Shown here: positions 9,301 to 13,910 of the stretch, piece after piece
How the letters are laid out: the number at the start of each line of letters is the position of its first letter
How positions within the stretch are numbered: position 1 is the first letter of the stretch
NCBI GenBank assembly: GCA_934725835.1
Contig: CAKVCR010000039.1
Span: 1-13,910 of the forward strand
DNA length: 13,910 nt
Direction of reading: 5' to 3'
Source: an uncultured Odoribacter sp.
Lineage (GTDB): Bacteria; Bacteroidota; Bacteroidia; Bacteroidales; Marinifilaceae
The notes under the pieces: generated by a model
Databases searched by the model: none
What the model saw: the letters and a program-made list of their open reading frames with translations, nothing else
Told to the model about the DNA's origin: nothing
Made by a program: the position numbers and the translations under genes

Positions 9301-9761
9301 GCTTCATATCCGCCCATTGTGCCATTGATTACCTCTTTAGACTGGTCTTTCTGTATCTCAAATATGTAGGCTTCAATACTTTCCGGGGTGCCCAATGGGT
9401 AGTATCCGTATATGTCTACTGGCGTTTGGTTATCTTTCCAGTATACATCGTATACCGGCACCCATTTGTATGCTGTTTCATTAAAAGTGTGCTTGAGGTT
9501 GGTCGCCCGATTCCCGTTCAGTTGTAGTTTCCCCGGATTGTCTCCTTGGTAATCCACGATATAGATGCCTATCTCGTCTTTATCGCAGAAGCCGTCATCA
9601 TTGACTCGGGTTTTCGCTACCTGCTCGATTTTTCCCGACAAGTTGATTTTGAATCCGTTTGAACCGTTGCCATGATTGATAATCTCGTTTTTCTGACATG
9701 CACATAGCAGTGTTGGTATGATAGCTGCATGCAATATTTTGTGGATAAGACGTACTTTCAT
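6348..9761 (-). CDS. Fimbrillin-LRR-BACON-M64 metallopeptidase fusion lipoprotein
   Basis: A 1137-residue surface lipoprotein. The ATG at 9759-9761 gives a proper signal peptide and lipobox LCAC (C22); an ATG 60 bases upstream lies inside the preceding gene and would spoil the signal. The domains run as follows: fimbrillin-like at about 22-320 (KTRVNDDGF, GYEASDFLWGKT, GIVVPQT, AWENDP); an LRR cap (LKITGEINANDFYF, 352-365); eleven BspA LRRs at 408-665; a closing LRR segment to about 713; a BACON-like domain at about 715-805 (LTCRPSRVSV, WEVASKPAWCDLS, ITQYDY); and an M64 peptidase at about 810-1090. The zinc motif HEAGGHGFGKLADEY (971-985) is complete, with H971, E972, H976 and probably D983. 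A Cys cluster (995-1000) follows. The family's founding member cleaves IgA; the target here is unknown. BACON and LRR parts suggest mucin or host-protein binding. It is flanked by two fimbrillin genes, 17 bases after one and 18 before the other. Confidence 0.92.
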   Translation of the reverse strand: MKVRLIHKILHAAIIPTLLCACQKNEIINHGNGSNGFKINLSGKIEQVAKTRVNDDGFCDKDEIGIYIVDYQGDNPGKLQLNGNRATNLKHTFNETAYKWVPVYDVYWKDNQTPVDIYGYYPLGTPESIEAYIFEIQKDQSKEVINGTMGGYEASDFLWGKTPRVAPTEQVVKIAFKHRMSSVKITLIEGDGFTKDEWTSLPKQVVISNTKQNASINLATGVVSATGEASATGIIPYKKGDEFRGIVVPQTISSGTKLFNISIGTVPYTFSKSDDFTYSPSKMHNFSIKVDKKAYDGTYVFTLIGESITAWENDPISHNATAKEYIVIESKAGQLKECIIAAKKDYQKIQNLKITGEINANDFYFMKDYMQMLQAVNLKEVKIKAFKGNKDNQIPNAAFYQKKSLVHLTLPDKLESIQSSAFSACESLSGSLIIPEGVTEIGSSAFSFCEALSGRLSLPSTLKRIGTGAFYRCKFSCELIIPENVESIGVECFYGCGELYGELILPNKLKSLGARAFGFCFNLKGSLTIPQTLTDIPESAFAGSGFNGTLTLHDGITSIGRTAFADCHFKGELILPQKLMHISPYSFQRNLFSGELKLPKTLVAIGEGAFSYNILLTGILEIPDNVQSIGSEAFTNCGELEGIIFPASLESIGINAFSNNTGVNRIVCKGLIPPHISPGTFYGVSKDNFTLEVPEVAIQQYQTSAGWNEFKHIAAHRKLTCRPSRVSVVNAECTRKLILSAEGEWEVASKPAWCDLSAINGTQKAELDLTIHSMPKGAPMREGDIVFALKDKDYTIRCHITQYDYKYDEDEIITLQTHTKGNGVNLVFLGDGYNAKDVSEGLYLQDIKEQVEHFFNIEPYRTYRDYFNIYTAIAVSPENGINTVNTIRQTKFGTTFTGKNGLTGNYNDIFDYALKKPTVNKGNINRSLIIVTPNTSDYGGTCHMWEDGSAIAFCPKSSYNYPLDTRGIVQHEAGGHGFGKLADEYIHHNEFIDFCHCSCCKHVEAVNRGHSLGWYQNISLTGKMHEVPWAHLIFDKRYSNYVDIFEGGFMHSKGVFRSEQNSCMNNNIPYYNAISRESIVKRIMEYAGESYSFEEFVKNDKTDISISTRSSNKFDGVNTRNNCHEPIIHKGKPEILK
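7767..8540 (-). repeat. Eleven tandem BspA-type leucine-rich repeats (coding)
   Basis: Inside the M64 fusion protein, residues 408-665 hold eleven repeats of 23-24 residues, with the pattern L-x-(I/L)-P-x-x-(L/V)-x-x-I-x-x-x-A-F-x-x-C-x-x-x-x-G-x. The repeats are regular and most carry the G before the next L. Later copies lose the cysteine, for example at the FQRNLFSGE position. This gives a long curved binding surface between the fimbrillin-like and peptidase parts. Confidence 0.85.
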
Positions 9762-9778
9762 ATTTTGTTGTTTTAAGG

Positions 9779-10660
9779 TTATTCGGCATTCCCTCCGTGG
9801 TCTATGGGGTCGTCTTCCCATTTGCCGACTCCCACATTGATGCCATTGTTGGTTTTGTTGATTGTCACTGTGAATGTGTGGCGTTTGTTTGCTTCAAACG
9901 TGTGTTCTTGTGTCAACGTATAATCCTTGCCATTGACATGAATGACAATCAAATCGCTTTTATGAACGGTCTGTGGGACGATAATGGCTTTATAGTATGT
10001 CCCGTCAAACCGGGGGTGTATGCTGGATGGAGTGCCGCTGGCCTTTGCTCGACCGGTGGAAAGATCGATGGTTGCGTCGGGTAATATGTGGTTGATTTGC
10101 ACTTTGATATCTGCATTTTTCAAGCTTTCTGCCGTAAAGCCGCTTCCGGGAATCAGTTTGATTTGTGCGCAGCTGAATACATGCCGGACAACGATGTCAA
10201 CTGCCGTTTCTGTCGGAGAGACGTTGGATGTTTTACCCCACAGAAACTCGCTGGCTTTGTAGTTTTCTTCACTCCTTTGGTCTGTTCGGGTGTTGAATGG
10301 GCATGAATGGATATCGAGTGCAGCCTGATAGGGGTAGTGGCAATAGAAGTCTGCCTTTGTTGTGCCGTCTTTCCAAAAAATCGGTTTGTCGGGAGTCCAT
10401 TGGCCGGAATAGGTGAAACGCATATTGTCCACATGATTTCCTTGCTGCTGTAGCACTCCCGAGAGGTTATCCTCTTGATTCACAACATGCAGACCGATTT
10501 GATCCCGGCTTTCGAAAGTGGTTTTTGTAGCCCCGGTGGCAATGCTTGCATTCAGTCTGATTTCGATTTTTGATATCTGCATGTCATTCTCATTGCCGGG
10601 GTCGCTTTTCGTACAACCGGAAATTATTAGCAGCAGGATACCGATAAACCAATATTTCAT
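9779..10660 (-). CDS. Fimbrillin family (Mfa-like) lipoprotein
   Basis: A 293-residue lipoprotein with lipobox IISGC and lipid cysteine C16. It shows the fimbrillin-superfamily pattern: D-Q-I-G-L-H-V-V (53-60), PIFWKDGTTKADFYCHYPYQ (93-112), YKASEFLWGKTSNVSPTE (134-151), AIIVPQT (225-231), RHTFTVTI (260-267) and the closing GKWEDDP. It is closest to the N-terminal part of the M64 fusion encoded 17 bases downstream (shared FLWGKT...V-x-P-T-E). Unlike its two paralogues it has lysine, not arginine, at the TR-type position (GATKTTF, K46), where an arginine-specific protease would trim classical FimA-type pilins. It follows the transporter gene by 27 bases with no clear promoter between them. Its role as pilus subunit or adhesin is inferred from family. 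Confidence 0.88.
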   Translation of the reverse strand: MKYWFIGILLLIISGCTKSDPGNENDMQISKIEIRLNASIATGATKTTFESRDQIGLHVVNQEDNLSGVLQQQGNHVDNMRFTYSGQWTPDKPIFWKDGTTKADFYCHYPYQAALDIHSCPFNTRTDQRSEENYKASEFLWGKTSNVSPTETAVDIVVRHVFSCAQIKLIPGSGFTAESLKNADIKVQINHILPDATIDLSTGRAKASGTPSSIHPRFDGTYYKAIIVPQTVHKSDLIVIHVNGKDYTLTQEHTFEANKRHTFTVTINKTNNGINVGVGKWEDDPIDHGGNAE

Positions 10661-10687
10661 GAGCGATGGATATGTTTTTTGTTTAGC

Positions 10688-11617
10688 TTATTTCTTCGAT
10701 TTGTATATGCGGGGAAACAGTTTTCTGAATCTCACGAGTGCTGTGGTGATGTTACTGCCGGCAATAATCATGGAAACGGCAGCAATAATCATGACAATTC
10801 CGCAAATGATGCGCATAGTCAGGGATTCACCGAATATCAGCACTCCGAAGAACACGGCGGTCACCGGTTCAAGTGCCCCTAAGATGGCGGTGGGTGTCGA
10901 GCCGATATACTGTATCGCTCTGGTGGTGCAAAGGAAGGACATCGCTGTCGGGAATGCCGCCAAAGCCAATAGGTTGAGCCACGTATACCATTCATGGACA
11001 ATATGCAGACTGCGTCCGAAGTCTACTCTTACTAAGAAAAGACTGAGCCCGAATAATAATACATAGAAGGTCAGTTTAAGCGTGGCGACATCTTTTAAGG
11101 TTGATTGGTTGACGCCTACTATATATATTGCATAGGAAAGAGCGGATGCCATGACAAGCAGAACTCCTGTCGTGTTCAGGGTTGCTCCTTCTCCGTTCTG
11201 GTAGAGCATGGCAATACCTCCTAAGGCCAGACCGATACATAGAATGGTCTGTAAGGTGAGTTTCTCTCTGAAGAAAACAGCCATGATAAGTGCCACCATG
11301 ATAGGATACACAAACAAGAGTGTCGAAGCAATACCGGCTTCCATGTAATTATAGCTTTGAAAAAGAGTCAGCGAAGAGATTGCCACCATTAATCCCATGA
11401 TGATTAAAGGCAGAATTTCCTTACGTTGCAGACGGAAATTGCGTCCTCTGCTTTTGAGCATAATGCCGAGGATAGGAATCGCCAGCAGGTATCTGAGAAA
11501 TAATACTGAGTCCGGATCCATGCCTGCTTTGTAAAGAGGCAGGGCAAATAGCGGGTTCATGCCGTACGTTGCTGCTGCAACAGCGCCTAAAATATAGCCG
11601 GTTGCTTTTGTGTTCAT
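10688..11617 (-). CDS. EamA/DMT superfamily inner-membrane transporter
   Basis: A 309-residue polytopic protein with about ten hydrophobic segments arranged as two EamA repeats (roughly 5-140 and 150-287). Recognisable parts are AAATYGMNPLFALPLYKAG, FLRYLLAIPIL and the second-repeat signature ALEPVTAVFFGVLIFGESLT (248-267). A basic C-terminal tail follows. DMT permeases of this type export or exchange small metabolites such as amino acids or their derivatives; the substrate cannot be told from sequence. I use the ATG at 11615-11617, since the longer reading frame begins at a TTG that overlaps the promoter box. It has a TAATTTTG promoter box 21 bases upstream and sits 27 bases before the fimbrillin operon. 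It may therefore supply read-through transcription there without any functional link. Confidence 0.9.
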   Translation of the reverse strand: MNTKATGYILGAVAAATYGMNPLFALPLYKAGMDPDSVLFLRYLLAIPILGIMLKSRGRNFRLQRKEILPLIIMGLMVAISSLTLFQSYNYMEAGIASTLLFVYPIMVALIMAVFFREKLTLQTILCIGLALGGIAMLYQNGEGATLNTTGVLLVMASALSYAIYIVGVNQSTLKDVATLKLTFYVLLFGLSLFLVRVDFGRSLHIVHEWYTWLNLLALAAFPTAMSFLCTTRAIQYIGSTPTAILGALEPVTAVFFGVLIFGESLTMRIICGIVMIIAAVSMIIAGSNITTALVRFRKLFPRIYKSKK

Positions 11618-11638
11618 ATCGTTTTTAGAATTTGGGAG

Positions 11639-11646
11639 CAAAATTA
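11639..11646 (-). promoter_or_regulatory. Bacteroides -7 promoter box (TAATTTTG) for the EamA transporter
   Basis: TAATTTTG on the minus strand is an exact match to TAnnTTTG, 21 bases upstream of the transporter ATG, giving a predicted leader of about 15-20 bases. No clear TTTG -33 element is seen. It sits just downstream of the hairpin that ends the GGGtGRT operon, which supports a fresh transcription start here. Confidence 0.6.
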
Positions 11647-11661
11647 ATATTTATAAATGAG

Positions 11662-11691
11662 AAATCCCATGAGTAAAGACTCATGGGATTT
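11662..11691 (-). terminator. Hairpin terminator after the GGGtGRT gene
   Basis: A perfect 13-bp inverted repeat (AAATCCCATGAGT and its complement) with a 4-base loop begins 24 bases beyond the GGGtGRT stop codon. The GC-rich core carries A/T flanks, so a T-rich stretch follows the stem on both strands. It most probably ends the NifU-like/GGGtGRT transcript before the transporter promoter. Confidence 0.85.
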
Positions 11692-11715
11692 TATTTATAT
11701 GGATGATGTCCTGTA

Positions 11716-12729
11716 TTATTTTGCCAGTGCCTGTGCTACAGATACGGCAACTGCAACAGTAGCTCCTACCATTGGATTGTTACCCATACCCAGGAAACCC
11801 ATCATTTCAACGTGTGCCGGTACTGATGAAGAACCTGCAAACTGAGCGTCAGAGTGCATACGTCCCAAAGTATCGGTCATACCGTATGAAGCAGGACCTG
11901 CAGCCATGTTGTCCGGGTGCAGGGTACGTCCCGTACCGCCGCCTGATGCTACAGAGAAGTATGGCTTGCCTGCCAATACACGTTCTTTTTTATATGTTCC
12001 TGCAACCGGGTGCTGGAAACGTGTCGGGTTTGTAGAGTTCCCGGTAATGGATACGTCTACATCCTCTTTCCACATGATTGCAACGCCTTCGCGTACATCG
12101 TCAGCGCCATAGCAGTTGACTTTTGCACGAGGACCGTCAGAGTATGCTTTGGTGCGTACTATTCTCAGGTCGCCTGTATAGCAGTCGAATTCAGTCTGTA
12201 CGTATGTGAAGCCGTTGATACGTGAAATAATCATGGCTGCGTCTTTCCCTAAACCGTTCAGGATAACACGCAACGGATTTTTGCGCACCTTGTTGGCCAT
12301 CTCTGCAATTTTGATAGCTCCTTCTGCTGCTGCAAAAGATTCGTGACCTGCCAAAAATGCAAAACACTGAGTCTCTTCGCGAAGCAGACGGGCTGCCAGA
12401 TTTCCATGTCCCAAGCCTACCTTGCGGTCGTCGGCCACAGAACCTTTGATACAGAATGCCTGTAAGCCTTCGCCGATAGCTTCTGCTGCATCAGCTGCGT
12501 GCACACAATTTTTCTTGATTGCGATAGCAGCACCTACAACATAAGCCCATTTTGCGTTTTCAAAACAAATGTTCTGAGTCTGTTCGCACTCTAAATAAGG
12601 ATCGATTCCTTTTTCTGCACAAATAGCTTCTGCCTCTTCGATAGAAGCAATTCCGTAGGAGTTCAATACTGCGTTGATCTGATTGATACGACGATCCTGA
12701 CTTTCAAATTTTATTTCTCTTTTTGCCAT
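11716..12729 (-). CDS. GGGtGRT protein (family of unknown function)
   Basis: A 337-residue soluble protein with no signal peptide or membrane helix. The family-naming motif GGGTGRT is at 263-269, in the context YFSVASGGGTGRTLHPDN. Other conserved-looking stretches are CVHAADAAEAIGEGLQAFCIKG (75-96), VGLGHGNLAARLLREETQCFAFLAGHESFAAAEGAI (104-139) and a glycine-rich C-terminus. Eight cysteines (37, 48, 55, 75, 93, 122, 183, 206) could serve metal or thiol chemistry, but no standard Fe-S motif is evident. It is encoded 17 bases after a NifU/IscU-like gene. I recall this neighbourhood from other anaerobes and infer a joint Fe-S or redox-related function. It has an unusually strong Shine-Dalgarno sequence and is followed by a clear terminator. 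No reaction is known to me. Confidence 0.92.
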   Translation of the reverse strand: MAKREIKFESQDRRINQINAVLNSYGIASIEEAEAICAEKGIDPYLECEQTQNICFENAKWAYVVGAAIAIKKNCVHAADAAEAIGEGLQAFCIKGSVADDRKVGLGHGNLAARLLREETQCFAFLAGHESFAAAEGAIKIAEMANKVRKNPLRVILNGLGKDAAMIISRINGFTYVQTEFDCYTGDLRIVRTKAYSDGPRAKVNCYGADDVREGVAIMWKEDVDVSITGNSTNPTRFQHPVAGTYKKERVLAGKPYFSVASGGGTGRTLHPDNMAAGPASYGMTDTLGRMHSDAQFAGSSSVPAHVEMMGFLGMGNNPMVGATVAVAVSVAQALAK

Positions 12730-12734
12730 GGTAT

Positions 12735-12744
12735 GTTCCTCCTT
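12735..12744 (-). promoter_or_regulatory. Strong Shine-Dalgarno sequence (AAGGAGGAAC) before the GGGtGRT gene
   Basis: The minus strand reads AAGGAGGAAC with GGAGG ending 8 bases before the ATG at 12727-12729, a near-perfect match to the 16S anti-Shine-Dalgarno. Bacteroidota genes usually lack such sites, and no other gene in this window has one of this strength. It fixes the start codon and suggests the second gene of the pair is made in high amounts. Confidence 0.8.
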
Positions 12745-12746
12745 TT

Positions 12747-13439
12747 TTATTGGTGACGTGGGTCGATATATTTAGCTGCATTGGCAAAACGTCCATAGTT
12801 TGCAGTGGCTTTTTTCAGAGCCTCGTTGGCATCGGTTCCTTTTTTGATGAGGTCCATCATGACTCCGAGACGTACGAATTCATATCCGCACACTTCATCG
12901 TCTTCGTCAAGTGCCAGACGTGTTACATAACCTTCTGCCAATTCCAGATAGCGAACGCCTTTCTCTTTTGTAGAGAACATGGTTCCCACCTGACTGCGGA
13001 GACCTTTCCCTAAGTCTTCCAATCCGGCGCCGATAACCAGACCGCCTTCAGAGAATGCGCTCTGTGAACGTCCGTATACAATCTGCAGGAATAATTCGCG
13101 CATGGCTGTGTTGATGGCGTCACATACCAAGTCTGTATTTAATGCTTCCAAAATAGTTTTCCCCGGTAATATTTCGGCAGCCATGGCAGCTGAGTGGGTC
13201 ATGCCCGAACAGCCGATGGTTTCAACCAATGCCTCTTCAATCACGCCCTCTTTAATATTAAGAGTCAGTTTGCAGGCGCCTTGCTGCGGAGCACACCAGC
13301 CGATACCGTGGGTTAAACCTGAAATGTCTTTGATTTCTTTTGCCTTCACCCATTTCCCTTCTTCCGGAATGGGGGCCGGTCCGTGGTTCGGACCTTTCTT
13401 GACAACACACATGTGTTGCACTTCCTGTGAATAAACCAT
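12747..13439 (-). CDS. NifU/IscU-like iron-sulfur cluster scaffold protein
   Basis: A 230-residue soluble protein related to the NifU N-terminal/IscU scaffold family. The clearest match is V-E-T-I-G-C-S-G-M-THSAAMAAEILPGKTILEAL (72-100), parallel to the IscU segment around its second ligand cysteine (G-C-G-x-A-x-x-S...GKT-x-x-E-A). Other cysteines at 11, 49, 56, 106 and 184 may contribute; the WCAPQQGAC segment (48-56) could replace the first IscU ligand site. At 230 residues it is longer than IscU (about 130), with extra N-terminal and C-terminal parts. No isc, suf or cysteine desulfurase gene is nearby. It is the first gene of an operon with the GGGtGRT gene and has its own TACCTTTG promoter box. 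Family is fairly sure. A scaffold role for a dedicated client, perhaps the GGGtGRT protein, is inference. Confidence 0.88.
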   Translation of the reverse strand: MVYSQEVQHMCVVKKGPNHGPAPIPEEGKWVKAKEIKDISGLTHGIGWCAPQQGACKLTLNIKEGVIEEALVETIGCSGMTHSAAMAAEILPGKTILEALNTDLVCDAINTAMRELFLQIVYGRSQSAFSEGGLVIGAGLEDLGKGLRSQVGTMFSTKEKGVRYLELAEGYVTRLALDEDDEVCGYEFVRLGVMMDLIKKGTDANEALKKATANYGRFANAAKYIDPRHQ

Positions 13440-13486
13440 TTCTGTAGTTTTTATAGATTAATATGTCATATCTTGCTTAATCCTTG

Positions 13487-13494
13487 CAAAGGTA
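13487..13494 (-). promoter_or_regulatory. Bacteroides -7 promoter box (TACCTTTG) for the NifU-like/GGGtGRT operon
   Basis: TACCTTTG on the minus strand matches TAnnTTTG exactly, 47 bases upstream of the ATG, with a predicted leader of about 40-45 bases. A T-run lies in the expected -33 area. That area coincides with the A-run between the divergent alkaline phosphatase promoter elements, so the two promoters share DNA. Confidence 0.65.
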
Positions 13495-13499
13495 AGCTA

Positions 13500-13532
13500 T
13501 TTGCCGGAATAAAAAAAAGTTTTTTATATTTG
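13500..13532 (+). promoter_or_regulatory. Bacteroides -33/-7 promoter for the alkaline phosphatase gene
   Basis: TTTG at 13500-13503 and TATATTTG at 13525-13532 are separated by 21 bases and fit the Bacteroides -33/-7 consensus well. The start codon follows 20 bases after the -7 box. The 113-base gap between the divergent genes holds this promoter and the opposing one and nothing else I recognise. Confidence 0.7.
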
Positions 13533-13552
13533 TGTCATTAATTTAATCTGTC

Positions 13553-13910
13553 ATGAAAAAGATTGTTTATTGGATATTGGCAATGAGTGTTGTGATAATC
13601 TTATTGCCTCAGTGTCAGTGGAAAAGCAAGGGTAATGTTGCGAAATATGTATTTTATTTTATTGGCGACGGCATGGGTGTGAATCAGGTGAACGGTGCAG
13701 AAATGTATCGGGAAGAACTGGCCGGGCGAATCGGTGTGAATCCGTTGAATTTTTCTCAATTCCCGGTGGTGTCCATGGCGTCTACCTTTTCGAGATACAA
13801 CTCTGTGACTTGTTCCGCTGCGGCAGGGACGGCTTTGGCTACCGGCGAAAAAACCAAAAACGGTGTTTTGGGCTTGGACAGTTTGGTGCAGACTCCGCTG
13901 TTCAGCGTGG
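13553..13910 (+). CDS. Alkaline phosphatase (3' end outside window)
   Basis: The first 119 codons of an exported alkaline phosphatase superfamily enzyme, which hydrolyses phosphate monoesters with a metal-bound serine nucleophile. A hydrophobic signal (IVYWILAMSVVIILLP) ends near C21, which may be lipidated although PQC is a poor lipobox. FIGDGMGVNQVNGAE (36-50) holds the first metal ligand D39. TCSAAAGTALATGEKTKNGVLG (86-107) is the nucleophile segment with S88 as the predicted catalytic serine. In E. coli PhoA the residue before the nucleophile is Asp; here it is Cys. From memory this is common in Bacteroidota homologues. The remaining metal ligands lie beyond the window. The gene starts at the only ATG with a good promoter upstream and is divergent from the NifU-like operon. 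Phosphate control is possible, but no Pho-box-like element is visible. Confidence 0.9.
   Translation, partial: MKKIVYWILAMSVVIILLPQCQWKSKGNVAKYVFYFIGDGMGVNQVNGAEMYREELAGRIGVNPLNFSQFPVVSMASTFSRYNSVTCSAAAGTALATGEKTKNGVLGLDSLVQTPLFSV

Noticed and set aside
9762..9821. Upstream ATG extending the M64 fusion by 20 residues
   Set aside because: The extension (basic, MGRRPHRPRR) overlaps the 3' end of the preceding fimbrillin gene and would bury the signal peptide. The ATG at 9759-9761 gives a standard lipoprotein signal.
10518..11066. 182-codon open frame on the plus strand, opposite the transporter and first fimbrillin genes
   Set aside because: It straddles two well-supported minus-strand genes and the gap between them. 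The translation resembles no family, and its hydrophobic stretches are what antisense of membrane-protein codons produces.
11618..11641. TTG start extending the transporter by 8 residues
   Set aside because: It would lie within the predicted promoter box, before the transcription start. The ATG at 11615-11617 fits better.
11662..11691. Attenuator or riboswitch for the transporter
   Set aside because: The hairpin lies upstream of the transporter -7 box, so it is outside that transcript. It is simply the terminator of the preceding operon.
13403..13418. Perfect 7-bp inverted repeat with 2-base loop, about 20 bases into the NifU-like gene
   Set aside because: It is formed by the codons for VQHMCVV. 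The loop is too tight for a good hairpin, and nothing else marks it as regulatory.
1..13910. Mobile element, phage or CRISPR signatures
   Set aside because: No transposase, integrase, terminal repeats, tRNA attachment site or regularly spaced repeats were seen. The only tandem repeats are the coding LRRs.

Overview
The window looks like a chromosomal segment of a gut-type Bacteroidales bacterium (Bacteroides, Parabacteroides or a close relative). The reasons are three fimbrillin (Mfa-like) lipoprotein modules, BspA-type leucine-rich repeats, a BACON-like domain, an M64 peptidase, promoter boxes of the TAnnTTTG type, and mostly weak ribosome binding sites. The genus assignment is inference. 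I see no tRNA, rRNA, CRISPR array, insertion sequence or integrase.

Left part (1-5381): a plus-strand, membrane-anchored Ser/Thr protein kinase, cut by the left edge, runs into three minus-strand genes. Read from 5381 leftward, these are a lipoprotein with WG-like repeats and an NTF2-like C-terminus, a secreted protein with a beta-barrel-like C-terminus, and a lipoprotein with Fn3-like domains and BspA-type LRRs. They are spaced by 1 and 3 bases, so they are very probably one translational unit. The last one overlaps the kinase gene tail to tail by 17 bases.

Middle part (5442-10660): three consecutive minus-strand lipoprotein genes, each carrying a fimbrillin-like module. The central one is a 1137-residue fusion of fimbrillin, eleven LRRs, a BACON-like domain and an M64 (IgA-peptidase family) metalloprotease with its zinc motif intact. 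Spacings of 17 and 18 bases point to one operon, which may read on into the left-hand cassette. All products are predicted to be exported, so this is a cell-surface adhesion and proteolysis locus.

Right part (10688-13910): an EamA-type transporter with its own promoter lies 27 bases upstream of the fimbrillin genes. A strong hairpin terminator separates it from a two-gene operon encoding a NifU/IscU-like scaffold protein and a GGGtGRT protein, a pair of unknown function. This operon starts from a promoter region shared divergently with an alkaline phosphatase gene that is cut by the right edge.

Nine genes in a row (13439 down to 1079) lie on the minus strand. The least explained parts are the adhesin-protease fusion flanked by fimbrillin lipoproteins, the kinase-facing WG/barrel/LRR cassette, and the NifU-like/GGGtGRT pair.
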